Source: Desulfovibrio sp. (GTDB taxonomy: Bacteria; Desulfobacterota; Desulfovibrionia; Desulfovibrionales; Desulfovibrionaceae). Taken from it: a stretch of DNA of 64,000 nucleotides. The stretch covers positions 372,001 through 436,000 of the forward strand of contig JALHJW010000002.1 of NCBI GenBank assembly GCA_022839785.1, in the 5' to 3' direction. The notes below the pieces were generated by a model, which searched no databases, was not told the DNA's origin, and saw only the letters and a program-made list of their open reading frames with translations. A program made the translations under genes and the position numbers. Of the stretch, positions 17,458 to 24,962 are shown piece after piece (positions within the stretch are counted from its first letter, which is position 1; every line of letters starts with the position of its first letter).

Positions 17458-18228
17458 GTGGCCGAAAAGCAGGAAACCGGAAGCGAGGAACTCGTCGTGG
17501 CCGGCCGCCATCCGGTGGCCGAGGTGCTCGCCGCCCATCCCGAGCGGGTGGAGTCGGTGCTCGTGCAGAAAGGGCTGAAGGACGCAGCCACGGACCGTAT
17601 CCTCGACGCCTGCCGCGTCGCGGGCGTGCGCTACCGCCTAGCCGGGCGCGAGGAGCTGGACCGGCTCTGGCGCGGCGTCCACCAGGGCGTCGTCGCCCTG
17701 ATCGTCCCACTCGACTTCAAGACCCTGGACGACGTCCTGGCCGGGCTGCACGACGCCCCCCTGCCGCTCATCGTGGCCCTGGACCAGGTCCAGGATCCGC
17801 GCAACGTCGGCGCCCTGGTGCGCAGCCTGCACGCCTTCGGCGCAGCCGGGCTGGTGCTGCCCAAGCACGGCTCCTCGCGCCTGGGCGCAGGCGCCTGGAA
17901 GTCCTCGGCCGGAGCCCTGGCGCATTTCCCCGTGGCCCGCGTCACCAACCTCGCCCAGAGCCTCGACCGGCTGGAGAACGAGGGGCTGCCCATCTACTGC
18001 GCGGAGGCCGGGCCGGGCGCGCAAAGCCTCTATGCCGCGCGGCTGCACCTGCCCGCCGTGCTCGTGCTGGGCAACGAGGAAAACGGCGTGCGCCAGGGGG
18101 TGGCCAAACGCTGCGGCGTGAAGCTCATGATCCCCATGCCGGGCGGCTTCGATTCGCTCAACGTGGCCCAGGCGGGCGCGGTCATCGCCTCGCACTTCGC
18201 CGCGGCGCGCCAAGCGCCCCGCGGCTGA
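17458..18228 (+). CDS. rlmB: SpoU-family 2'-O-ribose methyltransferase (RlmB-like)
   Basis: The 256-residue protein has the N-terminal substrate-binding domain (VAGRHPVAEVLAAHPERV, residues 10-85) and a SPOUT knot with all three motifs: DPRNVGALVRSLHAFGAAG, VLVLGNEENGVR and IPMPGGFDSLNVAQAGAVI. RlmB methylates G2251 of 23S rRNA, although sequence alone does not exclude another tRNA or rRNA target. GTG 17458 has GGAG 6 bases upstream; ATG 17437 would add seven residues but lacks such a site. It is convergent with fliQ. Confidence 0.88.
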   Translation: MAEKQETGSEELVVAGRHPVAEVLAAHPERVESVLVQKGLKDAATDRILDACRVAGVRYRLAGREELDRLWRGVHQGVVALIVPLDFKTLDDVLAGLHDAPLPLIVALDQVQDPRNVGALVRSLHAFGAAGLVLPKHGSSRLGAGAWKSSAGALAHFPVARVTNLAQSLDRLENEGLPIYCAEAGPGAQSLYAARLHLPAVLVLGNEENGVRQGVAKRCGVKLMIPMPGGFDSLNVAQAGAVIASHFAAARQAPRG

Positions 18229-18251
18229 CGCCGAGCCGTCTCCCGCCCGCC

Positions 18252-18521
18252 TCACCGGATGTAATTGGGCAGGTTGATGAAAACTTCGCGCGTGTAGTTG
18301 ATCATCTTGTCCATGATCCAGGGAAAGGCCAGCAGCAGGGCCACGAAGATGGAGAGAATCTTGGGCACGAAGGTCAGGGTCATCTCCTGGATCTGGGTGG
18401 CGGCCTGCAGCACGGAGACCACCACGCCCACGGCCAGGCCCACGCCGAGCATGGGCAGGGAGATGAGCAGAGTCAGTTCGATGGCCTGCTTGGCGAAGCC
18501 GATGACGAATTCGGGCGTCAT
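18252..18521 (-). CDS. fliQ: Flagellar export apparatus protein FliQ
   Basis: An 89-residue protein with two membrane helices (about 13-40 and 50-76) and the conserved PEFVIGFAKQAIELTLLISLP start. FliQ assembles with FliP and FliR into the export gate core of the flagellar type III secretion system. It follows fliP by 12 bases. fliR and flhB, which usually come next, are not in the window; rlmB lies downstream on the other strand. Confidence 0.96.
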   Translation of the reverse strand: MTPEFVIGFAKQAIELTLLISLPMLGVGLAVGVVVSVLQAATQIQEMTLTFVPKILSIFVALLLAFPWIMDKMINYTREVFINLPNYIR

Positions 18522-18533
18522 GCCGGTGATCTC

Positions 18534-19334
18534 CTATGCGAAGCTGTTGACGATGGAGCCGACCAGCAGGTTCCAGCCGTCGACCATGACGAAGAGCAGT
18601 ATCTTGAAGGGCAGCGAGATCATGACCGGCGGCAGCATCATCATGCCCATGGCCAGCAGGATGCTGGAGACCACCATGTCCAGGATCAGGAAGGGGATGT
18701 AGATCATGAAGCCGATGGTGAAGCCGGTCTTGAGTTCGGAGATGACGTAGCCCGCGATGAGCATCATGGTGGGCACGCCGTCCTTGTTTTCGGGCCTTTC
18801 CATGCGGGTCACGGAGTAGAAGATGGAAAGGTCCTTCTCGCGCGTGTGCTTGAAGAGGAATTCGCGCAGGGGCTGCTCGGCGCGGTGCAGCGCCTCGGTG
18901 AATCCGATGGTCTGGTTCATGTAGGGCTGCAGCGCCTGCTCGTTGATCTGCTTGCCCACGGGCAGCATGATCACGAAGGTGATGAACATGGCCAGGCTGG
19001 CCAGGATCTGGTTGGGCGGCATGGCCGGGGTGCCCATGGCCTGGCGCAGGAAGTGGAAGACGATGATGATCCGGGTGAAGGACGTCACCGTCAACAGGAT
19101 GGCGGGGGCCAGGGAAAGCACGGTGAGCAGGAAGAGAATCTCCAGCAGCAGGGAGACCTTCTCCGGCTCGCTCTGGCCCGCGGCCAGATTCATGGTCAGG
19201 GACGGGATATTCTGGGCAAAAGCCGATCCCGCAAGGGCCAGCAGCAGGATGGCGCTAAGGCTTGCCGTCGCCAGGAGAGCCGGCCGCGTCCATGGCCTTC
19301 TCGAATGACTGCGTTCCGTCGCGGTCTGGTTCAT
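18534..19334 (-). CDS. fliP: Flagellar export apparatus protein FliP
   Basis: The 266-residue protein has a cleavable signal (ALLATASLSAILLLALAGSAFA), then membrane helices with the family blocks LAPAILLTVTSFTRIIIVFHF, GTPAMPPNQIL, PTMMLIAGYVISELKTGF and GMMMLPPVMISLPFK. It forms the core ring of the export gate. The ATG at 19334 lies inside fliO, and the two frames overlap for 80 bases; GAGGCGGAAG directly precedes the start, so the overlap looks real. Confidence 0.96.
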   Translation of the reverse strand: MNQTATERSHSRRPWTRPALLATASLSAILLLALAGSAFAQNIPSLTMNLAAGQSEPEKVSLLLEILFLLTVLSLAPAILLTVTSFTRIIIVFHFLRQAMGTPAMPPNQILASLAMFITFVIMLPVGKQINEQALQPYMNQTIGFTEALHRAEQPLREFLFKHTREKDLSIFYSVTRMERPENKDGVPTMMLIAGYVISELKTGFTIGFMIYIPFLILDMVVSSILLAMGMMMLPPVMISLPFKILLFVMVDGWNLLVGSIVNSFA

Positions 19335-19632
19335 CTTCCGCCTCGTGCAAGAGAGTGATGCTCTGGTCGGTGACCCCGAGCACCAGCCTCTTATTCAAGA
19401 AGCGGACCACCACGAGACTGCGGCGCGGCCCGAGCGCCAACTGCCCCTCCAGTTTGAGCGCGGAACCGCGCGGGCCGCCGAACACGGCGCGCGGCCCGAA
19501 GCGCCTGAGCAGCCAGAACCCCGCGTAGAGCACGCCGAGGAGCAGCGCCAGGGACCCGACCACGTTCAGGATGTCCGGCAGGCCGGGCCCCGTGGTCGCG
19601 GGCAGGGCGAGGGCGGCGGTGGCGTTATCCAA
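19255..19632 (-). CDS. fliO: Flagellar biosynthetic protein FliO
   Basis: A 125-residue protein with a single N-terminal membrane helix (about 22-45, SLALLLGVLYAGFWLLRRFG) and a small cytoplasmic domain with ALKLEGQLALGPRRSLVVVRF and LVLGVTDQSI, the usual FliO signature. FliO helps FliP oligomerise. It overlaps fliN by 8 bases at its start and fliP by 80 bases at its end. The acidic C-terminal 35 residues are encoded within the overlap and look poorly conserved. Confidence 0.9.
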   Translation of the reverse strand: MDNATAALALPATTGPGLPDILNVVGSLALLLGVLYAGFWLLRRFGPRAVFGGPRGSALKLEGQLALGPRRSLVVVRFLNKRLVLGVTDQSITLLHEAEDEPDRDGTQSFEKAMDAAGSPGDGKP

Positions 19633-20143
19633 GCTGCTTCACCCGCTCGATGGGGCTGATGATGTCCGTCAGGCGCACGCCGAATTTCTCGTTGATGACC
19701 ACGGCCTCGCCGCGCGCCACCAGCTTGCCGTTGACGTAGATTTCCAGGGGTTCGCCCGCCAGCTTGTTGAGCTCCACCACCGAGCCCTGGCCGAGCTGCA
19801 GAAGCTCGTTGATCAGCAGCTTGGTGCGGCCCAGTTCTGCCGAGACCTCCAGCGGGATGTCCAGGATGAAATCCAGGTCGCGCTTGGTGGTCTCCTGGCG
19901 GGGCGCCTTGGCGTCCTGCGTCAAATCCTTGAACTCGGCCGTGCGGCTCTTGGAGGAGAGGTAGTCCTGTTCCTTCTCCTTCTTGAGGCCCGTCTCCTCC
20001 TGGTCGGCCAGGGCCGCCGCCCACTCGTCGGCAAGGGCGCCGTCGCCCCCGCCGCCGTCTCCGGACGGCTCGGGTTCCTCCGTGGCAAGGGCCTGGGCCC
20101 ACTCTTCGGCGAGCTTGTCCTGATCAATGTCGTCTGGAGCCAT
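19625..20143 (-). CDS. fliN: Flagellar motor switch protein FliN
   Basis: FliN forms the lower C-ring and helps set rotation direction and export docking. The 172-residue protein has an extended acidic N-terminus (about residues 1-85, Asp/Glu-rich with two EEWA.AL.. segments) and a standard SpoA domain (LDFILDIPLEVSAELGRT, LLQLGQGSVVELNKLAGEPL, VRLTDIISPIERVKQL). The N-terminal region is longer than in enteric FliN (137 residues). It follows fliL after a 48-base spacer that contains an 11-base tandem repeat. Confidence 0.95.
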   Translation of the reverse strand: MAPDDIDQDKLAEEWAQALATEEPEPSGDGGGGDGALADEWAAALADQEETGLKKEKEQDYLSSKSRTAEFKDLTQDAKAPRQETTKRDLDFILDIPLEVSAELGRTKLLINELLQLGQGSVVELNKLAGEPLEIYVNGKLVARGEAVVINEKFGVRLTDIISPIERVKQLG

Positions 20144-20161
20144 TTCAGCACCTCTCGTCTT

Positions 20162-20191
20162 GGGCCGCGGCCGGGCCGCGGCCGGGCCGCC
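20162..20191. repeat. 11-base tandem repeat
   Basis: GGGCCGCGGCC occurs at 20162-20172 and again at 20173-20183, and a partial third copy follows (20184-20191). Each unit contains the palindrome GGCCGCGGCC, so the region can form alternative short hairpins between fliL and fliN. Confidence 0.8.
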
Positions 20192-20704
20192 CTATTGCAC
20201 GACCATTTCCGTGAAAAACACCCGGAGCACCTTGGGGCCGCCAAGGACCTGATTCAGCCGCTCCACGATCTGCTTCTTGAGCAGAATCTTGCTCTCGATG
20301 GTGGACAGTTCCTGGAACGACTTGCTCGACAGCAGCAGGATCACCGCGTCGCGGATCTTGGACTCACTGCTCTTGAGTTCGGCCGCGGCCTTCTCGTCCG
20401 AGACCTCGACGTCCATGCTCAGCTTGAGGTAGCGCCGTCCCAGCGGGTCGGCGAGGTTGACCACGAAGGTGGGCAGGGTCACGAGATCCTTGTAGCCCTT
20501 GACCTCGCTCGGCGCGGGCGGGGCGTCGCCGCTCTCCTTGGCCGAGGCCTGCTCTCCGGACGCCTCCTTGGGCGCGGCGAAGAACTTCAGGTAGGCGAAG
20601 TAGCCGCCTCCGCCCAGGGCCAGGATCACCGCCGCGAGGATGATCCATTTGATCATGCCGAGCCGTTTCTTTTTCGGCGCGTCCTGCGATTGTTCGTCAG
20701 CCAC
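20192..20704 (-). CDS. fliL: Flagellar basal body-associated protein FliL
   Basis: The 170-residue protein has a cytoplasmic N-terminus, one membrane helix (MIKWIILAAVILALGGGGYF, about 20-40), an Ala/Glu-rich linker and a periplasmic FliL domain ending in LRVFFTEMVVQ. FliL forms a ring around the MotAB stator and stabilises it. Its location directly after the two motB genes fits that. It is 14 bases downstream of the second motB. Confidence 0.93.
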   Translation of the reverse strand: MADEQSQDAPKKKRLGMIKWIILAAVILALGGGGYFAYLKFFAAPKEASGEQASAKESGDAPPAPSEVKGYKDLVTLPTFVVNLADPLGRRYLKLSMDVEVSDEKAAAELKSSESKIRDAVILLLSSKSFQELSTIESKILLKKQIVERLNQVLGGPKVLRVFFTEMVVQ

Positions 20705-20718
20705 GTCGTGTCTCCCGT

Positions 20719-21444
20719 TCAGGAATAGCTGCCCAGAGGCTGCTGGGTTTTGACGAGAATTTCAACCCGTCTGTTTTTCGCGTGGTCCTCGCCCTGCTCC
20801 GGGACCAACGGCATGTTGGGGCCGTAGGCCGAGACGGAGAAGAGCATGGGATCGAGCCGCTGCGAGAGCAGGTAGCGGAGCACCGACTGCGCCCGTTCGG
20901 CGGAAAGCAGGAAATTCTGGTCCGATTCCCCGCCCACCATGTCCGTATGCCCCGAGACGTTCACCGGCACGTTGAGCAGCGTGATCAGGTGCGCCACCTG
21001 GGCGAGGACGCTCTCGGCCGCCGGGCCGAGCTGGGAGCTGCCCGTCTCGAAGAGCAGCTTGTCCGTCAGCACCAGGGCCACGCCTTCGGGCCGTTCCAGG
21101 ATCTGCAGGTTCTCCTCCAGGGTCTTGCGGTCGATCTCCGCGGGCAGGACCTCGTCCGGAAAGAGCAGATCCTTGATCCTGTCCTTGTTCAGCAGGACGT
21201 CCTGCGGCCGCTCCATGAGTTCGATGATCATGCGGATGCGGCTGGGCACCTTGCCCGCTCCCCGCGAGGTCAGGAAGCCGATGTCCTTGCTGAACACGCT
21301 GACGCGGGTGAGAAAGCTCTGGTCCATTGACGCCATAGTGAGCAAGAGCACGAAAAAAGTCAAAAGCAGGGTGATCATGTCGCCGAAGGTCACGAGCCAG
21401 CCCTGGCCCGGCCCGCCCGACTTCTTCCGTTCCCTGCGGGCCAT
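20719..21444 (-). CDS. MotB-like stator protein, second copy (canonical OmpA-like domain)
   Basis: The 241-residue protein has one membrane helix (WLVTFGDMITLLLTFFVLLL) in which the Asp of FGDM corresponds to the proton-carrying Asp of MotB. It also has a plug/linker region and an OmpA-like peptidoglycan-binding domain with VSGHTDMVGG, NFLLSAERAQSVL and NRRVEILV. The diaminopimelate-binding Asp (HTD) and Arg (AER) are intact. Its ATG directly abuts the stop of the first motB. This looks like the copy that can anchor a stator in the cell wall. Confidence 0.92.
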   Translation of the reverse strand: MARRERKKSGGPGQGWLVTFGDMITLLLTFFVLLLTMASMDQSFLTRVSVFSKDIGFLTSRGAGKVPSRIRMIIELMERPQDVLLNKDRIKDLLFPDEVLPAEIDRKTLEENLQILERPEGVALVLTDKLLFETGSSQLGPAAESVLAQVAHLITLLNVPVNVSGHTDMVGGESDQNFLLSAERAQSVLRYLLSQRLDPMLFSVSAYGPNMPLVPEQGEDHAKNRRVEILVKTQQPLGSYS

Positions 21445-22296
21445 CTAGCGGCCCTCCGCGGCGCTGCCGTTCGTGGCGTTGCCATCCGGCCCGTCCACAC
21501 GGAAGACGAACCCGCCCACGCGGTATTCGTCCGTGCTCTTCTCCTCCTGCACGGCCCCGGCCACCGCGGGTTCGAGTTCCCGGCTGCGCTTGTCCAGCAC
21601 GAGGTCCACGCGCCGGTTCATCCTGCGGCCGTCCTCTGTGTCCGTGGGAAAGCGCGGGTGAAAACGGCCGAAGGCCTCGACGCGCAGCTTGTCCGCGGGC
21701 ATGCCCATGTCCAGCAGACGGCGGTAGACCGCCAGGCTGCGGCCGAGCGAGATGCGCCAGGAAGGGTCCACCAGGGTCTGGGACTGCCCTGGCTTGTAGG
21801 CCTCGCCCAGTTCGTCGCGCAGGGTCGAGGTGTGGCCCGCCACCAGGAGCGGCCACTGCACCTGGCGCAGGACCGGAAAGACGGATTCGAGGAACTTCTG
21901 GCCACGCTCGGAAATCACCGTCTCGCCCGGGGCGAAGAGCACGTCCGCGCTGATGGAGACGATCTGCACGAAACGGCTTTCGGCGAAGCTGAGGTCCTCC
22001 GAAAGGTCCTCCCAGACCTGCTCCTTGAGATTCTCCAGATCCCCGATGTCCTCCAGCGGCCCCGGCTCCACGGAACGCCGCGTGTCGCGCTTGGTGAGCA
22101 CGTCGTAGCTCTTGGTGCCCTCGCCGAAGGTGCCGATGATCGAGCCGATGGCCACGAGCTTGCGACGTTCGTCGATGACCGCCATGGCGTTGAGCATCAC
22201 GAAAAAAGTCAGGAGCAGGGTCATCATGTCCGAAAAGGTCACGAGCCAGGCGGGAAGCTCCTCGCCCTTACTCGCGGATTTCTTCTTCCTGGCCAT
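21445..22296 (-). CDS. MotB-like stator protein, first copy (divergent OmpA-like domain)
   Basis: The 283-residue protein also has the stator helix with the proton Asp (LPAWLVTFSDMMTLLLTFFV). In its OmpA-like domain, however, the usual GHTD is GHTS, and an extra loop of about 15 residues (EAYKPGQSQTLVDPS) precedes the ISLGRSLAVYRRLL helix. The NRRVDLVL end is normal. The lost Asp is one that contacts diaminopimelate in OmpA-type domains, so wall binding may be altered. It follows motA by 24 bases and abuts the second copy. Whether the two form mixed dimers is unknown. Confidence 0.9.
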   Translation of the reverse strand: MARKKKSASKGEELPAWLVTFSDMMTLLLTFFVMLNAMAVIDERRKLVAIGSIIGTFGEGTKSYDVLTKRDTRRSVEPGPLEDIGDLENLKEQVWEDLSEDLSFAESRFVQIVSISADVLFAPGETVISERGQKFLESVFPVLRQVQWPLLVAGHTSTLRDELGEAYKPGQSQTLVDPSWRISLGRSLAVYRRLLDMGMPADKLRVEAFGRFHPRFPTDTEDGRRMNRRVDLVLDKRSRELEPAVAGAVQEEKSTDEYRVGGFVFRVDGPDGNATNGSAAEGR

Positions 22297-22320
22297 GACG
22301 CCGCCCCGCCGCCCCTGCCG

Positions 22321-23082
22321 CTACTTGGTCACCTGCCGCACCTTGGGCGGCAGGAAGCTGTTCAGCTTTTCCTCGATGATGCGCGGGTTCTCGCCCTTGG
22401 AGATGGCCAGGATGCCCTCCTTGATCAGGTCGCGCGTGAGGAGTTCCTCCTTGCTCCTGTTCTTGAGCTTGCCCGCCATGGGCAGGAAGACGAGGTTGGC
22501 CAGGATCGCGCCGTAGAACGTCGTGATCAGGGCCACGGCCATGGCCGGGCCGATGGTGCTCGGGTCGGACATGGACTGGAGCATCTGCACCAGGCCGATG
22601 ACCGTGCCGATCATACCCATGGCCGGGGCGAACGCGCCCATGGTGGCCACGATCTCCGCGCCCGTCTCGTGGCGCTGCTCCAGGTACGAAACCTCGGTGT
22701 CGAGGATGTTCTCGATGGTCGCGGGCTCAAGGCCGTCCACCGTGAGTTGCAGCCCCTTGCGCAGATAGTCGTCGTCGATTTCCTTGAGCATGGGCTCCAG
22801 CGACAGGATGCCTTCGCGGCGGGCCCGGTTGGCGTAGTCCATGAATCGGGTGATGATCTCCGAGGGGTTCTCCCCCTGCGTGAAAACCGTCTTCTTGATC
22901 ACGCCCACCACGGCCAGGACCTGGGCCAGGGGATAGTTCACCAGCGTGCAGCCGATGGTCCCGCCGAAAACGATGAGGGCCGACGGAACGTCGACAAAGA
23001 CGAAGATCGACGAGCCGACCATGATGCCGGACACGACGAGGCCGAACGACAGGACCAGACCGATGATGGTCGCCAAATCCAT
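22321..23082 (-). CDS. motA: Flagellar motor stator protein MotA
   Basis: The 253-residue protein has four predicted membrane helices. It starts with MDLATIIGLVLSFGLVVSGI and has FVDVPSALIVFGGTIG, then the cytoplasmic loop (RREGILSLEPMLKEIDD, which carries the torque charges). The last two helices contain FAPAMGMIGTVIGLVQML and AMAVALITTFYGAILANLVFLP. MotA pentamers surround a MotB dimer and conduct ions. It heads the flagellar run motA-motB-motB-fliL-fliN-fliO-fliP-fliQ. Confidence 0.96.
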   Translation of the reverse strand: MDLATIIGLVLSFGLVVSGIMVGSSIFVFVDVPSALIVFGGTIGCTLVNYPLAQVLAVVGVIKKTVFTQGENPSEIITRFMDYANRARREGILSLEPMLKEIDDDYLRKGLQLTVDGLEPATIENILDTEVSYLEQRHETGAEIVATMGAFAPAMGMIGTVIGLVQMLQSMSDPSTIGPAMAVALITTFYGAILANLVFLPMAGKLKNRSKEELLTRDLIKEGILAISKGENPRIIEEKLNSFLPPKVRQVTK

Positions 23083-23133
23083 AGCAACCGTACTCCTTGG
23101 GGCGGTTCCATCCCACCCGTCCGAGGCTGCGCC

Positions 23134-23850
23134 CTAGCCGGGCCGCCTCCCGAAAATCCTCGTCCCCACGCGCACCAGGGTGGCGCCCTCCTCCACGGCC
23201 TGGACGAAATCGTTCGTCATGCCCATGGAAAGTTCCGGCAGGCTCACGCCCAGGCGGATCGAAAGGCTGTCCCGAAGTTCCCGCAAGCCTCTGAACCAGG
23301 GCCGGACCGCCTCGGCATCCTCGTCCCAGGGCGGCATGAGCATCAGCCCACGCAGCCGAAGGCCCGGCAGGGCCAGCACCGCCTCGGCAAGGCACTGAGC
23401 GTCGTCCGCGCAGGCGCCGCGCTTCTGGACCTCGCCCCCGAGGTTGACCTGGACGAGCACGTCCTGGACCGCACCCCGGGCTGTCGCCCTTTTATGCAAG
23501 GCCTGGGCCAAGTTGGGCGAATCGACGGAATGGACCAGGTGGAACGCCCCGGCCACGAACTTCGCCTTGTTGCTCTGCAGGCCGCCGAGGAAGTGCCAGC
23601 GAATGCCGGAAATATCGAACAACGCCGACTGCTTGCCTAGCGCTTCCTGCACGTAGCTCTCGCCGAAATCGCGCTGCCCGGCCGCGGCCAGGACGCGCAC
23701 GGCCTCTGCCGGGTGCGTCTTGGAGACGGCCACCAGACGCACGTCGTCCGCTTGACGCCCGGCCCGCGCCGCAGCCCGGGCGATCTCCTCCTTGACCTCG
23801 GCCAACCGCCCGGCCAGACCGGCCGGATCGATCCCTTCCATGCGCTCCAT
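23134..23850 (-). CDS. yggS: YggS/PLPBP-family pyridoxal-phosphate homeostasis protein
   Basis: The 238-residue protein is a single-domain PLP-binding TIM barrel with the PLP lysine in RLVAVSKTHPAEAV. It also has RDFGESYVQEAL, WHFLGGLQSNK and LSMGMTNDFVQAV, the usual family blocks. Members keep vitamin B6 and amino-acid pools in balance and have no known catalytic reaction. ATG 23850 or 23841 could be the start. It lies 51 bases upstream of motA on the same strand. Confidence 0.93.
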   Translation of the reverse strand: MERMEGIDPAGLAGRLAEVKEEIARAAARAGRQADDVRLVAVSKTHPAEAVRVLAAAGQRDFGESYVQEALGKQSALFDISGIRWHFLGGLQSNKAKFVAGAFHLVHSVDSPNLAQALHKRATARGAVQDVLVQVNLGGEVQKRGACADDAQCLAEAVLALPGLRLRGLMLMPPWDEDAEAVRPWFRGLRELRDSLSIRLGVSLPELSMGMTNDFVQAVEEGATLVRVGTRIFGRRPG

Positions 23851-23914
23851 TCCCGCAGCCGCCCCGCTTCATCCTGCTCTGCGCATACAACAGGCATGCG
23901 CCGTCAACAACCGT

Positions 23915-24820
23915 TCACTCCCCGAATCCCAGGCCGCGCAGGAAGCCGGGGTCCTCGGTCCAGCCCTCGCGCACCTTGACCCACATCTCCAGGTGGACCT
24001 TCATCCCGGTCAGCTCCTCGATCTCCATCCTGGATTCGGTGCCGATGCGCTTGAGCCGTTCGCCCTGCCTGCCGATGATGATGCCCTTGTGGTTGTCCCG
24101 CGCCGTCCAGATCAGGGCGTTGACCCGCAGCAGGTTCCCCTCTTCCTCCCAGCGCTCGATCTCCACCGCCGTCTGGTAGGGCAGCTCCTGCGACAACTCC
24201 AGGAAGAGCTTCTCGCGCACGATCTCGGAGACCAGGAAGCGCAGGGGGACCGTGGAGAGCTGGTCCTCCGGGAACAGGGGCGGGCCTTCGGGCAGCAGGG
24301 CGAGCAGGCGGTCCAAAAAGACCTCGACGCCCTCGCCCGTGGCTGCGCTGAGGGGGAATATCTCCGCGCCGGGCCAGACCTCGGCCGCGGCGGCCAGGAC
24401 CTTGAGCAGATGGCGCTTGTCCCCCACCAGGTCGACCTTGTTGGCGGCCACGAGCAGCGGCCGGCCGGCCGTCTTCAACGGCTCGGCCAGCGGGGCCATC
24501 TCCTTGTCGAAGAGGCCCGGCTTCTTGGCGTAGAGCGAGGCGTCGAGCACCGCGGCCAGGACGTCGGCCTGGGCCAGGGCGTCCCATGCGGCCTGGAGCA
24601 GGAACTTGTTCATCCTGCCGCGCAGCCGGTGCACGCCGGGCGTGTCCATGAAGACCACCTGGGCGTCTTCCGTGGTCCAGATGCCGCTGATGCGGTTGCG
24701 CGTCGTCTGGGGTTTGGGCGTGACGATGGCCAGCTTCTCCCCCAGCACCCTGTTCATGAGCGTGCTCTTGCCCGCGTTGGGCGGCCCCATCAGGGCCACC
24801 GTGCCGAATCTGTGCTCCAT
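23915..24820 (-). CDS. era: GTPase Era
   Basis: Era binds GTP and the 3' end of 16S rRNA and helps 30S maturation. The 301-residue protein has G1 ALMGPPNAGKSTLMN, G3 DTPG, G4 ANKVD and a C-terminal KH domain with NHKGIIIGRQGERLKRIG. The ATG at 24820 is chosen because AGGAGAGG lies just upstream; a longer frame exists but adds 20 unlike residues. It is divergent from topA. Confidence 0.96.
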   Translation of the reverse strand: MEHRFGTVALMGPPNAGKSTLMNRVLGEKLAIVTPKPQTTRNRISGIWTTEDAQVVFMDTPGVHRLRGRMNKFLLQAAWDALAQADVLAAVLDASLYAKKPGLFDKEMAPLAEPLKTAGRPLLVAANKVDLVGDKRHLLKVLAAAAEVWPGAEIFPLSAATGEGVEVFLDRLLALLPEGPPLFPEDQLSTVPLRFLVSEIVREKLFLELSQELPYQTAVEIERWEEEGNLLRVNALIWTARDNHKGIIIGRQGERLKRIGTESRMEIEELTGMKVHLEMWVKVREGWTEDPGFLRGLGFGE

Positions 24821-24962
24821 GGTCCTCTCCTGCGATATGCCGGACCGAAGCGCGAATGCGCCGCTCCCTTCCGTACGCAAGGCTACACGGCAAACGCCCC
24901 GGCGTCACCATCGGCCATGCCCCTTGCCATGTCGGGAAAGCGTGTCTATAGCTGCGCTCGAC

